From NCBI GenBank assembly GCA_039111635.1, contig JBCAQO010000014.1, positions 744,001 through 808,000 on the forward strand: a DNA stretch of 64,000 nucleotides, read 5' to 3'. The translations under genes and the position numbers were made by a program. Of the stretch, positions 18,371-28,710 are shown piece by piece. Numbering within the stretch: the first letter of the stretch is position 1; every line of letters starts with the position of its first letter. Source of the stretch: Heterobasidion occidentale. Its lineage: Eukaryota > Basidiomycota > Agaricomycetes > Russulales > Bondarzewiaceae. Below the pieces are notes generated by a model. That model worked only from the letters and a program-made list of their open reading frames with translations. It did no database searches and was not told the DNA's origin.

Positions 18371-19156
18371 AGGACATACCTTACGCTGACCCCAAATAAT
18401 TACCGTCAAGGTGGATACCATGGTTTACTCAAGAAGCCATGGGGTTCAAAGTCTATTCTTCAAAAATCCTTACCTCGTGTTCAATACGCGGAGCACGGCT
18501 ACATGCTCGCTCCCATGTGACAAACAAACTCTGGACGAACACCAATCTCTAACCAGGACGGGCCACCGTATGGGCTGACAGAGTTAGGGATCTTCAAAGG
18601 GGTCTTGCCGGACTCAAGACAAGTCAAGAGCTGTCTACTCTCGATAGGTTGGTGGGCCTAAGCCTTCGTAAAGCGATCAACCCACACACCTGGAGTCCCC
18701 CTCGATACCGGAGATCACGGAGATGAAGATCTATCCTGGAAACACTGAAGCATGGCCTTCGGCATTTTGGAAGAAGACACACACACCCATCCACAGACGA
18801 GTTTCTAACTCATCCATAAATCATTCGCATCAGCACTTTCTTTGACCACAAGCAGGGAGTCCTGCTTCGAGGGATCACCTTTTGACTCGAGGGATTGCCT
18901 CGCATCAAAACGTAACGGTGAAGGAAGAACACCGGAAGAAACACGGTATTGTGGCGATACCGCATGACTTCAAATCAAACAGCTCAACGGAGATGGAAAA
19001 CTCCTAGGCGTTGTAAACGACGTAGGTCGGTCTTCGCCCCAGAAAACGAAGTCATACCAGAAGTCGCATCTGGTCTTATTGGGTCAAGAAACAAATTGCT
19101 GATGGAAAGATGATGAGGCTCGCGGAGGCGAGTAGTCCCCTCAGGAGTTGGGACCT
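18371..19156 (+). other. 3' UTR of element 2 downstream of the hairpin string
   Basis: About 790 bp between the last hairpin module and the polypurine tract. I see no ORF worth calling and no further copy of the TAAACTA module. It is unique noncoding sequence of the element. Confidence 0.5.
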
Positions 19157-19166
19157 AGAAAGGGGG
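19157..19166 (+). promoter_or_regulatory. polypurine tract of element 2
   Basis: AGAAAGGGGG, followed by TAA and the first TG of the 3' LTR. The same tract is found in reverse complement next to the degenerate LTR at 20919-21929. Confidence 0.8.
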
Positions 19167-19169
19167 TAA

Positions 19170-19829
19170 TGTTATGACTTGACCGATCGGGCCCGTCGGG
19201 GCTGGTCTATCCGATGGATCAAGCATCACATGCTAGGCGGCTCCACCATGGAGCGTACATCAAGGTATTCGGATGTCCTTACGGTCCGACTGAACCGATG
19301 GTTCCTCAAGACATCGGTATAGGATATATGGGAAGGGTTAAGGATGCAGCGGATTGATAAGACAGGCATTCACATGCCATGGGCTTAGGGCTTATGGGTA
19401 AGCACCTCGTCGCACTAGGATGGATAGGTGCGACTGGAGAAGTACAAGAGTAGGCGCCGGCTGAGAAAGACGGCGACCACAGCTCTCCTGGGATGAGTAC
19501 CCGGAGAAGCATACGGACTCTTACCCTATACCCTATACAGTATATAAGGCCCATAGAATAGGCTGAGGATCTTCAGTCTATTCTCCTCGTTCTTACACAG
19601 TCTTCCTACTGTGTACCTCGTTACGTTCGTGTCTTCCTACACGAACTTCGTTTGTTCGTATCTTCCTATACGAACACTTCGTCCCCTACCGTCTTCCTAC
19701 GGTAGAATAATCATTAAACTTTCCTGTATCACAGCCTGATACAGTTGAGACCATTCCACCACTCAGTCCATCGTGCGACCTAGGGAAGAACCTGTTACTC
19801 TTGGGTTATCGAACGAGCAGTTCGTAACA
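19170..19829 (+). repeat. 3' LTR of element 2
   Basis: 660-bp copy of the 5' LTR. It lacks one G near the start, three bases between two of the hairpins and one C near the end. The target duplication GAGCC follows directly. Confidence 0.95.
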
Positions 19830-19834
19830 GAGCC

Positions 19835-20918
19835 TAGGCTGATAGATAAAGTTGATGGCAAGTGAGGGCGCGGTAGAGGCGTGCTAGTGTGCGATCATGG
19901 CACAGATGTTTGTACTGGAGGTGCTAGAGCAAGGGGGCCTGTATGAGATATAAATGGCAAACTGTGACACCGTCGTGCGCTGCTTGGGCATTCTGGATGA
20001 GTGGGTGGCATTTGTTGCGTGGGCGGAGGCAGGATGCACCAGGGATAAGAAGGCGTGCTTGAGAGGAGAGGGTGCGATGACCAGGATTAGGAGAGCGCAC
20101 TGGAAACGAGGGCATGCACTAGGGATGAGAGCGCGTGCTAGGGATGAGAAGGCATGCCGGTGATGAGCATAGGTGCACTCTAGGCACCAATCCCCCACTT
20201 TTTGCAGCTTTTCAGAATTCTTTGACCATTTGGAATACTTAGGACCGACCAATCCCAATCTGTTTGGTGCCCTCAGCCATTTTTCAGGTGCCAACTTTGC
20301 ATTTAGACCTCTGCACAGTTGTTTGGAGCTGTTCACAGCCATCCTATGCATCTATCAGCACTCCCAGCTTTAGGGGCTTCCTGCAGACTGTCATGGCCAA
20401 TCACCAATTACTTTGGTACACTTTACATCTTTGGCACACCCGACCGTCTTCGGCATCCCAAATTGGAGGTAGTTAAACACTTTGTTAGCTTGGAACGGAT
20501 CTGTCTTTCTATCTCTTATCGTCCTTATGCTTCTTGTTGACCTCTCCTTCCTTATCTTTGAAGCTCCCAAGTTTCTGACTGGTTTACCCATATGGCATGT
20601 GATTCTTATCTCCAGGTCCATGTGCACTCACTTTTGCAATCTCCCCACTTATTTAGACTTTAGAGCTATGGCTTCTTGTTTGCATCATCACTCCTTTATC
20701 TTCTTTACCTTAACAGCTCTTGGCATGCATTTCCGAGTACTCTATGCCCCTGCCGATCTCCCTATCTTGTACCTGTTTGAACTTACTATAAAAAGGCACC
20801 TATGGCCTTTGCAATACACCAGCTTTGGCTCCCCCTCATTTAGATTCCATCTGTGCACTTGCGTCCATAAGACTTTGAGCCTTTGCCTTCCAATCCTCGT
20901 TCACGTTTTGCCCCTTTG
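19835..20918. other. intergenic sequence, no supported gene
   Basis: Contains loose repeats of GGGATGAGA and GGCATGC words (20030-20165) and a TATA-like TATAAAAAG at 20787-20795. ORFs here are hydrophobic and unlike known proteins. Possibly relics of older elements. Confidence 0.4.
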
Positions 20919-21929
20919 TGTTACAAACTGCTCATTTGGTAACCCAAGAGTAACAGGTTCTTTCCTAGGTCGCACGATGGACCGAGTGGTAGACAAAGTC
21001 TCAACTGTATTAGGGGATTTCTACAGGAGTAGTCGCGGTTGTGTCCGTATAAGATGGTATAGACAAACAAGGTACACAGTGTGTAGACTGTGTAGGAACA
21101 AAGAGAATAGACTGAAGATCCTCAGCCTATTCTATGGGCCTTATATACTGTATAGGGTATAGGGTAAGAGTCCGTGTGCTTCTCTAGGTATCCATCCCAG
21201 GAAAGCTATGTCAGAGTTTACGAGGCCAACTAATAGAAGCGCGAGCAAACAAGTGACTCAGTGCGTGTGGACAACGACTCTTATATATGATAAGTACCTA
21301 ATAGAAGCGCGAGCAAACGAGTGACTATGGTAAGTCAGTAAGAGGTCTATGAAAGTATAAATGGTATAGTAGCTCACCTCAGTGCGTGTGGACAACAACT
21401 GAGGTGCTCGATAACGACAAACATATGGTAACGATAGTGTGTTCGGAGTGCGAATAGGAACTGTATAGTACCGAGGCATCAACTCCGTAAGGTAACATAT
21501 CTGAGTGAGTCCGTAAAAGAAAACTGGTAACATATGACGTAATAGTCCATTTGAAGTCGAAAACATACCGCTGTGCCTTCGTGCACGTTTGTCGCTACGG
21601 CAGATCTCAACAAGCTATGGTCGCCATCTTTCTCAGCCAGTGCCTACTCTTGTACTTCTTCAGTCACACCAATCCATCGAGGTACAGCAAGGTGCTTACC
21701 CATAAGCCCTAAGCCCATGGCATGTGAATGCCTATCTCACTAAGCCACTCTACCTATGACCCTGTCATATATCTTCTACCGATGTCTTGAAGAACCATCG
21801 GACCAGTCGGCTCCTAAGAACATGCCGAGTACCTTGATGTACGCTCCGTAGTGAAGCCACCTAGCATGTGATGCTTGAGCCATTGGTTAGACATGGCCCC
21901 AAAGGGCCCCGATAGGTCAAGTCATAACA
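20919..21929 (-). repeat. degenerate LTR of the element 2 family, minus strand, interrupted
   Basis: Read on the minus strand it follows the element 2 LTR from its first bases (ending at 21929 as TGTTATGAC) to its last (starting at 20919 as GTAACA on that strand). It is diverged and has a 404-bp insertion (21209-21612). The polypurine tract of the family adjoins it at 21930-21942, so this was the 3' LTR of a minus-strand element whose body is missing or unrecognisable. No target duplication is found at its ends. Confidence 0.8.
21209..21612. mobile_element. solo LTR of a third family nested in the degenerate LTR
   Basis: 404 bp starting TGTCAG and ending CAACA, flanked by the 5-bp direct repeat AGCTA (21204-21208 and 21613-21617). 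TG...CA ends, a 5-bp target duplication and no coding content define a solo LTR left by LTR-LTR recombination. Inside it the words TAATAGAAGCGCGAGCAAAC and CAGTGCGTGTGGACAAC each occur twice. Confidence 0.8.
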
Positions 21930-21942
21930 TTACCCCCTTTCT
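21930..21942 (-). promoter_or_regulatory. relic polypurine tract
   Basis: On the minus strand this reads AGAAAGGGGGTAA directly before the LTR, identical to the tract of element 2. It shows the orientation of the lost element. Confidence 0.75.
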
Positions 21943-23360
21943 ATGTCCTTATTAAGAGCCGGTTCATAACACATGATATATGATCACCTGATCATATGAC
22001 ATGCGGTCTATGACCAACAGATATGACCTATACCTAGTGACCAACCCCTTGACTTTACCACATTCAGTTATCTTATCTTATCATCTACCCCTGAATTAGT
22101 GATCACGTTATCACAGTTACTCAAACGGTTCCTGTCCCTGTTCCTGTTCCTGGTTCCTGTTCCTATCCTCATGGTTTGTTTGTTGACCGTTTACTTCTAT
22201 TTGCCTTGGTGCCTTAAGCACAGACCTTCTGTAGATCATGCCCTAAAGCAGATTGTGTATATATAGAACAAGCCAGAGACCTGTCTCGCCAGCTCATTCA
22301 CCTTTGTTACTCCCCCACCTGTTCTTACCCTTGACCTTTGGTACTAGCCATACCTCTGCTACATCATAGTCTTTGCCAATAGGCCAGACCTTTGATTGTC
22401 AATAGACCATCTGCTTGAGCATCAGTTTGACTTGCCCTGTGCTTCTCTTTATTATCATCCTCAATCACTCAGTCATCATCTCGATACTGGCTACGTTCTA
22501 CACAGGACTAGCAGTATTCTATCTTGACTTTAGAGGACAGCATATCTACTGTCATCCAGGCCCGCATCAGGTCATACCCTCACATCTGTGGGAGAACCTT
22601 TGTGCCTTCTTGGAGACACAATACCATCACGAGTCTCTCGTGCATTCCAAATTACGCACACAGTTAGCCGCTGGTGCTTTCATCGGACGCACTTGGATTT
22701 GGCACGTCCCTCATTGACTCAGAAGCCTCCTGACATATCATGTGCGAAGACCAGGTCTTAACATGTTCTCGGTGTTGTTCATGGTGGGATGGTCCAAATG
22801 GTACTGTTGTCACCAGATGGACTGGCTAGAAACGGAGATGCAGTGGTGGTTTTTCTCTGGACATCCTCACTACAAGCTGTCTACAATGATGACCCTAACC
22901 CTGTGTCACTTTCCGATCCCTCTATCCTCCTGTTTCCTTCTCTCGTCTGATCTTGTCTCGCCTCATCTTGTTCTCTGGCTCTGTCTTCCTTTCTGCCTGG
23001 TATGGAGTTCTACTACTCCAGTGGCATGGAGCACCATGCATGACAGTACAGTTCCCTATCTTGTCCATTCTGCAACATTCACCTATTGCACCACTGGGCA
23101 ACAATTCTGATGCCACTGACAGTGCCACCAACACACATTAATTGTGCCAGTCAGAACATCTTGCAGACACCAACAACAACAGCAATGATGACAGCAACAA
23201 CGATAGCAACAACAATGTGGTACTGCAATTGTGCAAGTGCACGGCTGCACACACTCACTACAATGATGACAGTGGCCACACCTCAAATGTGCACAAGGCC
23301 AAAAAGAACACTAGCACTGCATCGACTATTAAGGGCAAAGGGAGGTTCTCTCGTCATTCA
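21943..23360. other. intergenic sequence, possible retroelement relic
   Basis: No convincing gene. TTCCTG repeats stand at 22130-22170, a TATA-like TATATATAG near 22258, and AAC/CAG-rich simple sequence at 23165-23230. A 100-codon ORF at 22415-22717 has no recognisable domain. Confidence 0.4.
21978..21997. repeat. inverted repeat with 9-bp arms
   Basis: ATATGATCA, two C, TGATCATAT: a perfect inverted repeat in AT-rich sequence next to the relic LTR. It may be chance or part of an old element. Confidence 0.5.
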
Positions 23361-23365
23361 CTTAT

Positions 23366-23997
23366 TGTTATTAACTGCTTGTTTGATAACCCAAGAGTAA
23401 CAGGTTCTTCCTTAGGTTGCACGATGGACTGAGTGGTGGATGAGGTCTCGACTGTATCAGGCAATGATACAGGAAGGAATAATGATTCCACTGTAGGAAG
23501 ACAGTGGGGAGCGAAGGTGTCCGTATAAGAAGATACGAACAAACAAAGTACACAGTAGGGAGACTGTGTAAGAACGAAGGAGAATAGACTGAAGATCCTC
23601 AGCCTATTCTATGGGCCTTATATACTGTATAGGGTCTAGGGTAAGAGTCCGTATGCTTCTCCGGGTATCTATCCCAGGAGAGCTGTGGTCGTCGTCTCTC
23701 TCAGCCGGTGCCTACTCTTGTACTTCTCCAGTCGCACCAATCCATCCTGGTGCGACGAGGTGCTTACCCATAAGCCCTAAGCCCATGGCATGTGAATTCC
23801 TATCTTATCAATCCGCTGTACCCATGACCCTTCCCATATATCCTCTACTGATGTCTTGAAGAACCATTGGTTCAGTCGGATCATAAGAACATGCCAAATA
23901 CCTTGATGTACGCTCCGTAGTGGAGCCGCCTACCATGTGATGCTTGAACCATCGGATAGACCAGCCCCGACGGGCCCCGATCAGTCAAGTCATAACA
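23366..23997 (-). mobile_element. solo LTR of the element 2 family, minus strand
   Basis: 632 bp matching the element 2 LTR in reverse orientation over its whole length, flanked by the target duplication CTTAT (23361-23365 and 23998-24002). It keeps the TATA box and the hairpins. One stem has changed on both sides: CCACTGT/ACAGTGG here, CTACCGT/ACGGTAG in element 2, both with loop CTTCCT on the minus strand. Confidence 0.9.
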
Positions 23998-24002
23998 CTT
24001 AT

Positions 24003-25180
24003 GAGCCCTGTGATCCTCTCTTATTCTCTGCTTCCACCCCTTGTGCCCTGGATCATTCTCTTGTGCTCTGTGCTCCGCAGGGCTCTGCGGCACACTCTTG
24101 TTTTGGCTTCCCATGGCTTGTTTTCCACATGTACAGACTCGTGTATATTTACTCTTGCTACTCAATGTATACCTGTTCTTTGATTGCCATGTTTTTATTG
24201 ATATTGGACTGAGCATAATGCAATGCCTTGTGAGCATTGTGTGGCAATATATTCTTGCCAATCTAAAGTGAGTATATATTCTTCTCAAGGCTTGCGAAAA
24301 CGGCAAGAATTACGGGGATTGCATTTTTTGCTCGTGCCTCACATGCTGATATATTACCCGAGGCCTTGGTGGGTTTTCGGGGTATATAAAGGTATTCATA
24401 GCTATATATCATTTTTGCACTTTTGCTGATGACGGTCCGTCACGCCCCGTCACGCCATGCTCTCGTGATAGGTCGTCTGGCAGGCGCGGGTGCGCGCATC
24501 ATCATCATCGCGTCCCATTGCTCCGGGCGCGTTTCGCCTCGGTTACATCACCCGTACGAAAACACAATCTTATTATATGACCGCGTGTTCCTCGCAGGGC
24601 GACTGGCACTACGTCCATGCATGGCTTTGGTCACAACGTCTCTAAAGAACAAGAGAGAAAAAATCAACGGCCTCGGCTGATGATCGATGATCTTGGGGAG
24701 AGCAGGCCATAGGTAATATGGACAGTGGACGCGTGGAAACGTGAAGCCATATCCATTAGGCAGATCTTTGGAAGTGGGTCGTCGCGATCGAGTCTTGAAT
24801 TATGAGAGCAGGAAAACGACTGAACTCTGGCTTCTCAAGCGTAACGTAGCGGAGACGGGTGGTTGGAACTGACGAGGTTTGTTGCAAACTCAGAAAGCCG
24901 ATTGAGTGTGGAATATGCTCTTCTGCATCTTGCGAGGTTGGCATATCTTGTTTGTCTGACGCGAACAAAGCTTCTTGAGCTCATGTGTCGCGAGCGGGGT
25001 TCTATGCTAGCCCGTTTTCAGATCTCTTTGGAGCAATCCGTTGTGAACAAGATTGACTTTACCAGAGGAAGGTACTGGAAATACCACCAAACGAGAGGCA
25101 GAAGCCTGCATGGAAAGGCGGTATCAGAATGAATGTGATCAAGCACTCAGCGGATTTTGGCGTGTAGATGGATTTTATCA
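24003..25180. other. intergenic sequence, no supported gene
   Basis: Host-like sequence between the solo LTR and the first host gene region. A minus-strand ORF at 24756-24968 has fairly protein-like composition (RLRYVTLEKPEFSRFPALII) and could be an exon of the broken gene at 25.4 kb, but no join can be shown. Confidence 0.35.
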
Positions 25181-25401
25181 TTATCTTGAAAGAGGTGAGG
25201 ATATATGATCAGGCAGCATAACAATAAGCCGAGAGTGATCAGAGGGAAGGCATAAACTAAACCGAGATTGTTGAGAGGCGCCAGTCAAGTCGCCGCGCTC
25301 GGCAGTATGACTAGTCCTCGAGCCCTCCTCGAGCCCTGATAACTGTAAAGTAAGCTTGACCGATGTGGGATGTACAAATGCACAACAACGACAAAACTCA
25401 C

Positions 25402-25690
25402 CAGGGCAAGGCGGCAATTTCGCTAGGAACGGACTCGGGCAATTCTTCAACATGTCATCTGCCAACATCTGCGCAAGCATTTCTGCTTCATAGCGCCCTG
25501 TGGAGATCAACTTTCTTCGCAACGTCTAGATCATGATGGCCTTGTCTTCAAGTTTGGCATTCGTGTGGGATCCAGTGCACACTACATTCTCCACCAGCTC
25601 TATTTGGCCAGTATCCGAGATGAGGAGGAGAAAGGGGTCAGGAGACGAACATGACCGAGCTGTTTTTGGTCTCACCAGACCGGGCGAACG
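25402..25690 (-). pseudogene. possible broken gene, unknown
   Basis: On the minus strand one frame reads FLLLISDTGQIELVENVV, then TGSHTNAKLEDKAIMI, an in-frame TAG (25526-25528), and then the same frame continues as RRKLISTGRYEAEMLAQ up to LAKLPPCP and a good splice donor (GTGAGT, 25396-25401). The peptide is protein-like on both sides of the stop. That suggests a pseudogene or an unmodelled intron. No family is recognised. Confidence 0.35.
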
Positions 25691-26185
25691 AAAGGAGCGC
25701 GACGCGCCATGGCCCCGAAGAATTCTGTCCGCGAAAATCGCGTTCTAAATTCTGGTCGTTCAATGAAGCACGGAGAGACAGCGAGTACGGCGACCAGACA
25801 GAACAGCGCATAGAGTTGTGATTCAATGCCTTCGTTTCAGAGCATCGTACAGGGGTCTTCCGCCACTTTATAGCCTTTTTTCCCGCAGAGCTCAAGTCAT
25901 GCGTAGAGCGAAAACCTGAAGCTCAAGCCAGTGTGAATCCACGAGATCTCCATCCAACTCGTAGCATCTGGGTTCCGTGGTGACGATCAGAGGGAATCGA
26001 GCTGAGTGCTGCAGGGTACGACGAGGTTTCGCGTAAAATGCTATTAGAGAGAGTAAGAGATCATGTCATGTAACACAGGGGATGTGAGCACTGCCAGGCA
26101 CTGCCTCGCGGCTCTGAAATGGATTGAGGTCATCTCAGCTGACACACCCGCGAAACCTCCCCTATGCTCACCCCATCCTCCTCCT

Positions 26186-26191
26186 TATAAA
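26186..26191 (+). promoter_or_regulatory. TATA box of the lipase gene
   Basis: TATAAA, 91 bp upstream of the ATG at 26277, following C-rich sequence. Spacing fits a fungal core promoter. Confidence 0.5.
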
Positions 26192-26276
26192 CGGCCGTAT
26201 TTCTCCAATCTCACCCTCCTCCTGTTCTCTTACGCCCCCCACCCACTCATAACCAAAATCCGAATCCGAATAAACC

Positions 26277-27601
26277 ATGTCTACTTACACTGAATCCTGG
26301 CTGAGTGGGCCTCACTCCACGTCCTTCTACACCCGGCTCTACACCCCGGCCTCCTCCTCCTCCTCTTCCCCCAAGGGCGTGCTCGTGTTCATCCACGGCT
26401 TCATCGAGCACGTCGGGCGCTACGAGCACGCGCACAACGCGTGGGCCGCGCGGGGCTTCGCCGTCTTCGCCTTTGACCAGCGCGGGTTCGGGCGCACGGC
26501 GCTCGACGCGAAGCGGAGCAAGGGGAGCTCGTACGGCAAGACGAGCGGGCCCGAGCGCATGGGCGACGTGAAGTGGGCCGTGCGGCACGCCAAGGAGACG
26601 TTCCCAGACGCCCCTGTGTTTTTGATGGGTCATTCCATGGTGCGTTATCTCGAGCGCCGTTGCCACCTTCGAGAACGCGCAATGTTCATGGTTTCCTCCT
26701 ATTTTTATTGCTATTGTAGGGCGGTGGTATCGTGCTCGGTTTCCCGACACATTCAAGCGCGCCGCCAGACAAGGACACCGTCGCGATCCTCTCAGGAGTC
26801 ATCGCGACGAGTCCCCTGCTCCGCCTCTCGCACCCGCCCCTGGACTTCGTTCGCTGGATAGGCGGCAAGGCTGGCCATATATTCCCCAATATGCCGATCC
26901 CTGCCAATGTCGAGCCCCAAGTAAGTCGTTCTCCTAATCCCTTACCTCTCCTGTTTTTCGCTACGCCGAGGCCTCCTGATGGGTACGAATATGGAATAAA
27001 ATCTAACGCGCAACTCCTATTCTTAGTTTCTCTCGCACGATCAAGCATGCATCGAGAGCAACATCCACGATCCATTGATCCAGCGCTCGGCGACGCTTCG
27101 CGCGATCGACGACATGCTCTCGCGCGGCGACAGCCTCGTTGCAGAAAACTTCAAAAACTGGCCTAAAGAGCTTCCGGTGCGTACACGTCTCCTGACTCTC
27201 AATCTTCGGTACTTCATTGTAGTTGCAAAATATTGACTGATATTCACAGGTCTTGATCGTTCACGGCGACGAGGACCAAGTATGTTCTATCGACGCGAGT
27301 CAAAAGTTCTTCGCAAAATTGCCCGCGTCTGACAAGCACATGTCTGTCTACTCCGTGCGCCTCCTTTCCCTTTCTTCATGCGAAAAGAACATAAAATTAA
27401 TCACATCGACATCGACAGGGTGGATTCCACGAGCTACACAATGAGCCGGACGGCGTGAAGGAGAAGTTGTTCGACGAGTGCATATCCTGGGCAGAGGCGC
27501 GACTGCCTTCTGTCGCTCATGCTCACCCACCATCGTCGACCGACCTTCCCGCGCCAAATGTGGGACAAGTTAACGAGTCGCTCGTTTCGTCTCGCCTCTA
27601 A
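26277..27601 (+). CDS. monoacylglycerol lipase (alpha/beta hydrolase)
   Basis: Exons 26277-26639, 26720-26920, 27027-27176, 27250-27354 and 27419-27601 join in frame to 333 residues; all introns are GT...AG and 64-106 nt long. The enzyme hydrolyses monoacylglycerol to glycerol and a fatty acid, as do yeast Yju3 and human MGLL (about 300 residues). Seen: oxyanion region VFIHGFIEHVGRY, GFAVFAFDQRGFG, nucleophile elbow GHSMG with Ser120, acid in VHGDEDQV (Asp247 by alignment) and GGFHELHNE with the catalytic His277. Intron 1 falls exactly between GHSM and GG. No signal peptide is seen, so it is probably cytosolic or lipid-droplet associated. All key residues are present. Confidence 0.92.
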
Positions 27602-27998
27602 ACACATCACGGCACTTCTCTTGATTTGTTGTGTGCTCTTTGATCCATTCACGCTGATACGCGGATATCTACATGATTCCCCAACCTGACAGCTTATGCA
27701 TCGACAAATCCAAAAAAAACTGTACACTGTACTACAATGTTAGGTTGCACTCCCATCACGGATTGTTCTAATTATATTTATAATACCATGCTTCGCTCAC
27801 ATATGTACCATGTTCAATAATACCTATCTAGATTTGTGCTCCAATGTATAATTATTATTCATAATGTCGCGCGTATCGACCCAGTGGGCTACTGCAAGAT
27901 CTTCATTGTGATGCAAAGGTGAGGTTGAATGTTTCGCAAAAGTGTTAAAATTATCGAAATAACTACATCCGCCTGGGAAGGATGGATCCACTTTGTGT

Positions 27999-28710
27999 TC
28001 AATACGCGAGACCATTCAAAGTAACGATATACATACCTCGTACCGTCCCCTCGCATACACGAGGATCAATGCAAGCTGAGCAGCAACAGAGCCTGATACA
28101 ACGCCTGAGATCGCCCAGGGTATCACGAAGCTCACGCAACATGTGCGCAGCACAAAACCACAGAGCAAAGGTCATGAGTTCGAACGCGACTGCGACCCCG
28201 CCGCGGCCCGCACCTCTCGCGCCACTGTAAACACAGAAAAAAATACAATCCAGTCAGGATGACGAGCACCACGGTGATTCTAGCCTCCACAACGGAGGCC
28301 GAATAAAACGCGCGCGACTCACCGCCCTCCAAGTCCCGCCGATCCCACTCCTCCGCGCTCACCCTCGCCCCGCGGCCGCCCCTGTCCCCTGTCTCCCCCG
28401 CCCCCTGTCTCGCCTCGTCCCGCCCCAATATAACCTCCATCCACCCCACCTCCCTCTCCGGCGCGCCGTCCGCCTGCGCGCCCCTCTCAGCTGCAGTAGC
28501 GAGCCGCCGCAGGCGCGCGGCCTCCTCTGCGCGCACGGGCTCTCCGGCGCGCAGGCGCGCGGCGAGGTCGTCGAGGACGGAGATGCGCGCGGCGAGCTGG
28601 TTGCGGGAGGTTGAGGCTGCGCGGCGCTGGTAGAGGAGGTGGACGGAGAGGGAGGAGAGCGCGAGGGTGTAAAGGAGAGGGGGGAGGTGCGGGGAGGAGA
28701 GGAAGGACAT
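27999..28710 (-). CDS. small membrane-anchored coiled-coil protein, unknown
   Basis: Exon 1 (28323-28710) starts MSFLSSPHLPPLLYTLALSS. It has one N-terminal membrane segment (LLYTLALSSLSVHLLY), a basic stop-transfer (QRRAAST) and a helix rich in A, R, L and E (ISVLDDLAARLRAGEPVRAE). It ends at a donor GTGAGT (28317-28322, reverse complement). The acceptor is unclear. Using CTTTACAG-type AG at 28225-28226 gives a short tail ending soon. Using the AG 10 nt further gives a frame with a second membrane-like stretch (FELMTFALWFCAAHMLREL) that stays open to 27999. I prefer the second but cannot prove it. No known family. Confidence 0.45.

Larger units (their letters stand above)
9010..19829 (+). 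mobile_element. Ty3/Gypsy chromovirus, element 2 (full length, long 3' UTR)
   Basis: 10.8-kb LTR retrotransposon. LTRs at 9010-9674 and 19170-19829 begin TGTTATGAC and end CGTAACA. The target duplication GAGCC stands at 9005-9009 and 19830-19834. Order is gag, protease, RT, RNase H, integrase, chromodomain, third ORF, then about 2.4 kb of noncoding sequence made of hairpins, then the polypurine tract. LTRs differ only by a few short indels, so it is young. Pol carries about nine single-base deletions. Confidence 0.95.
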
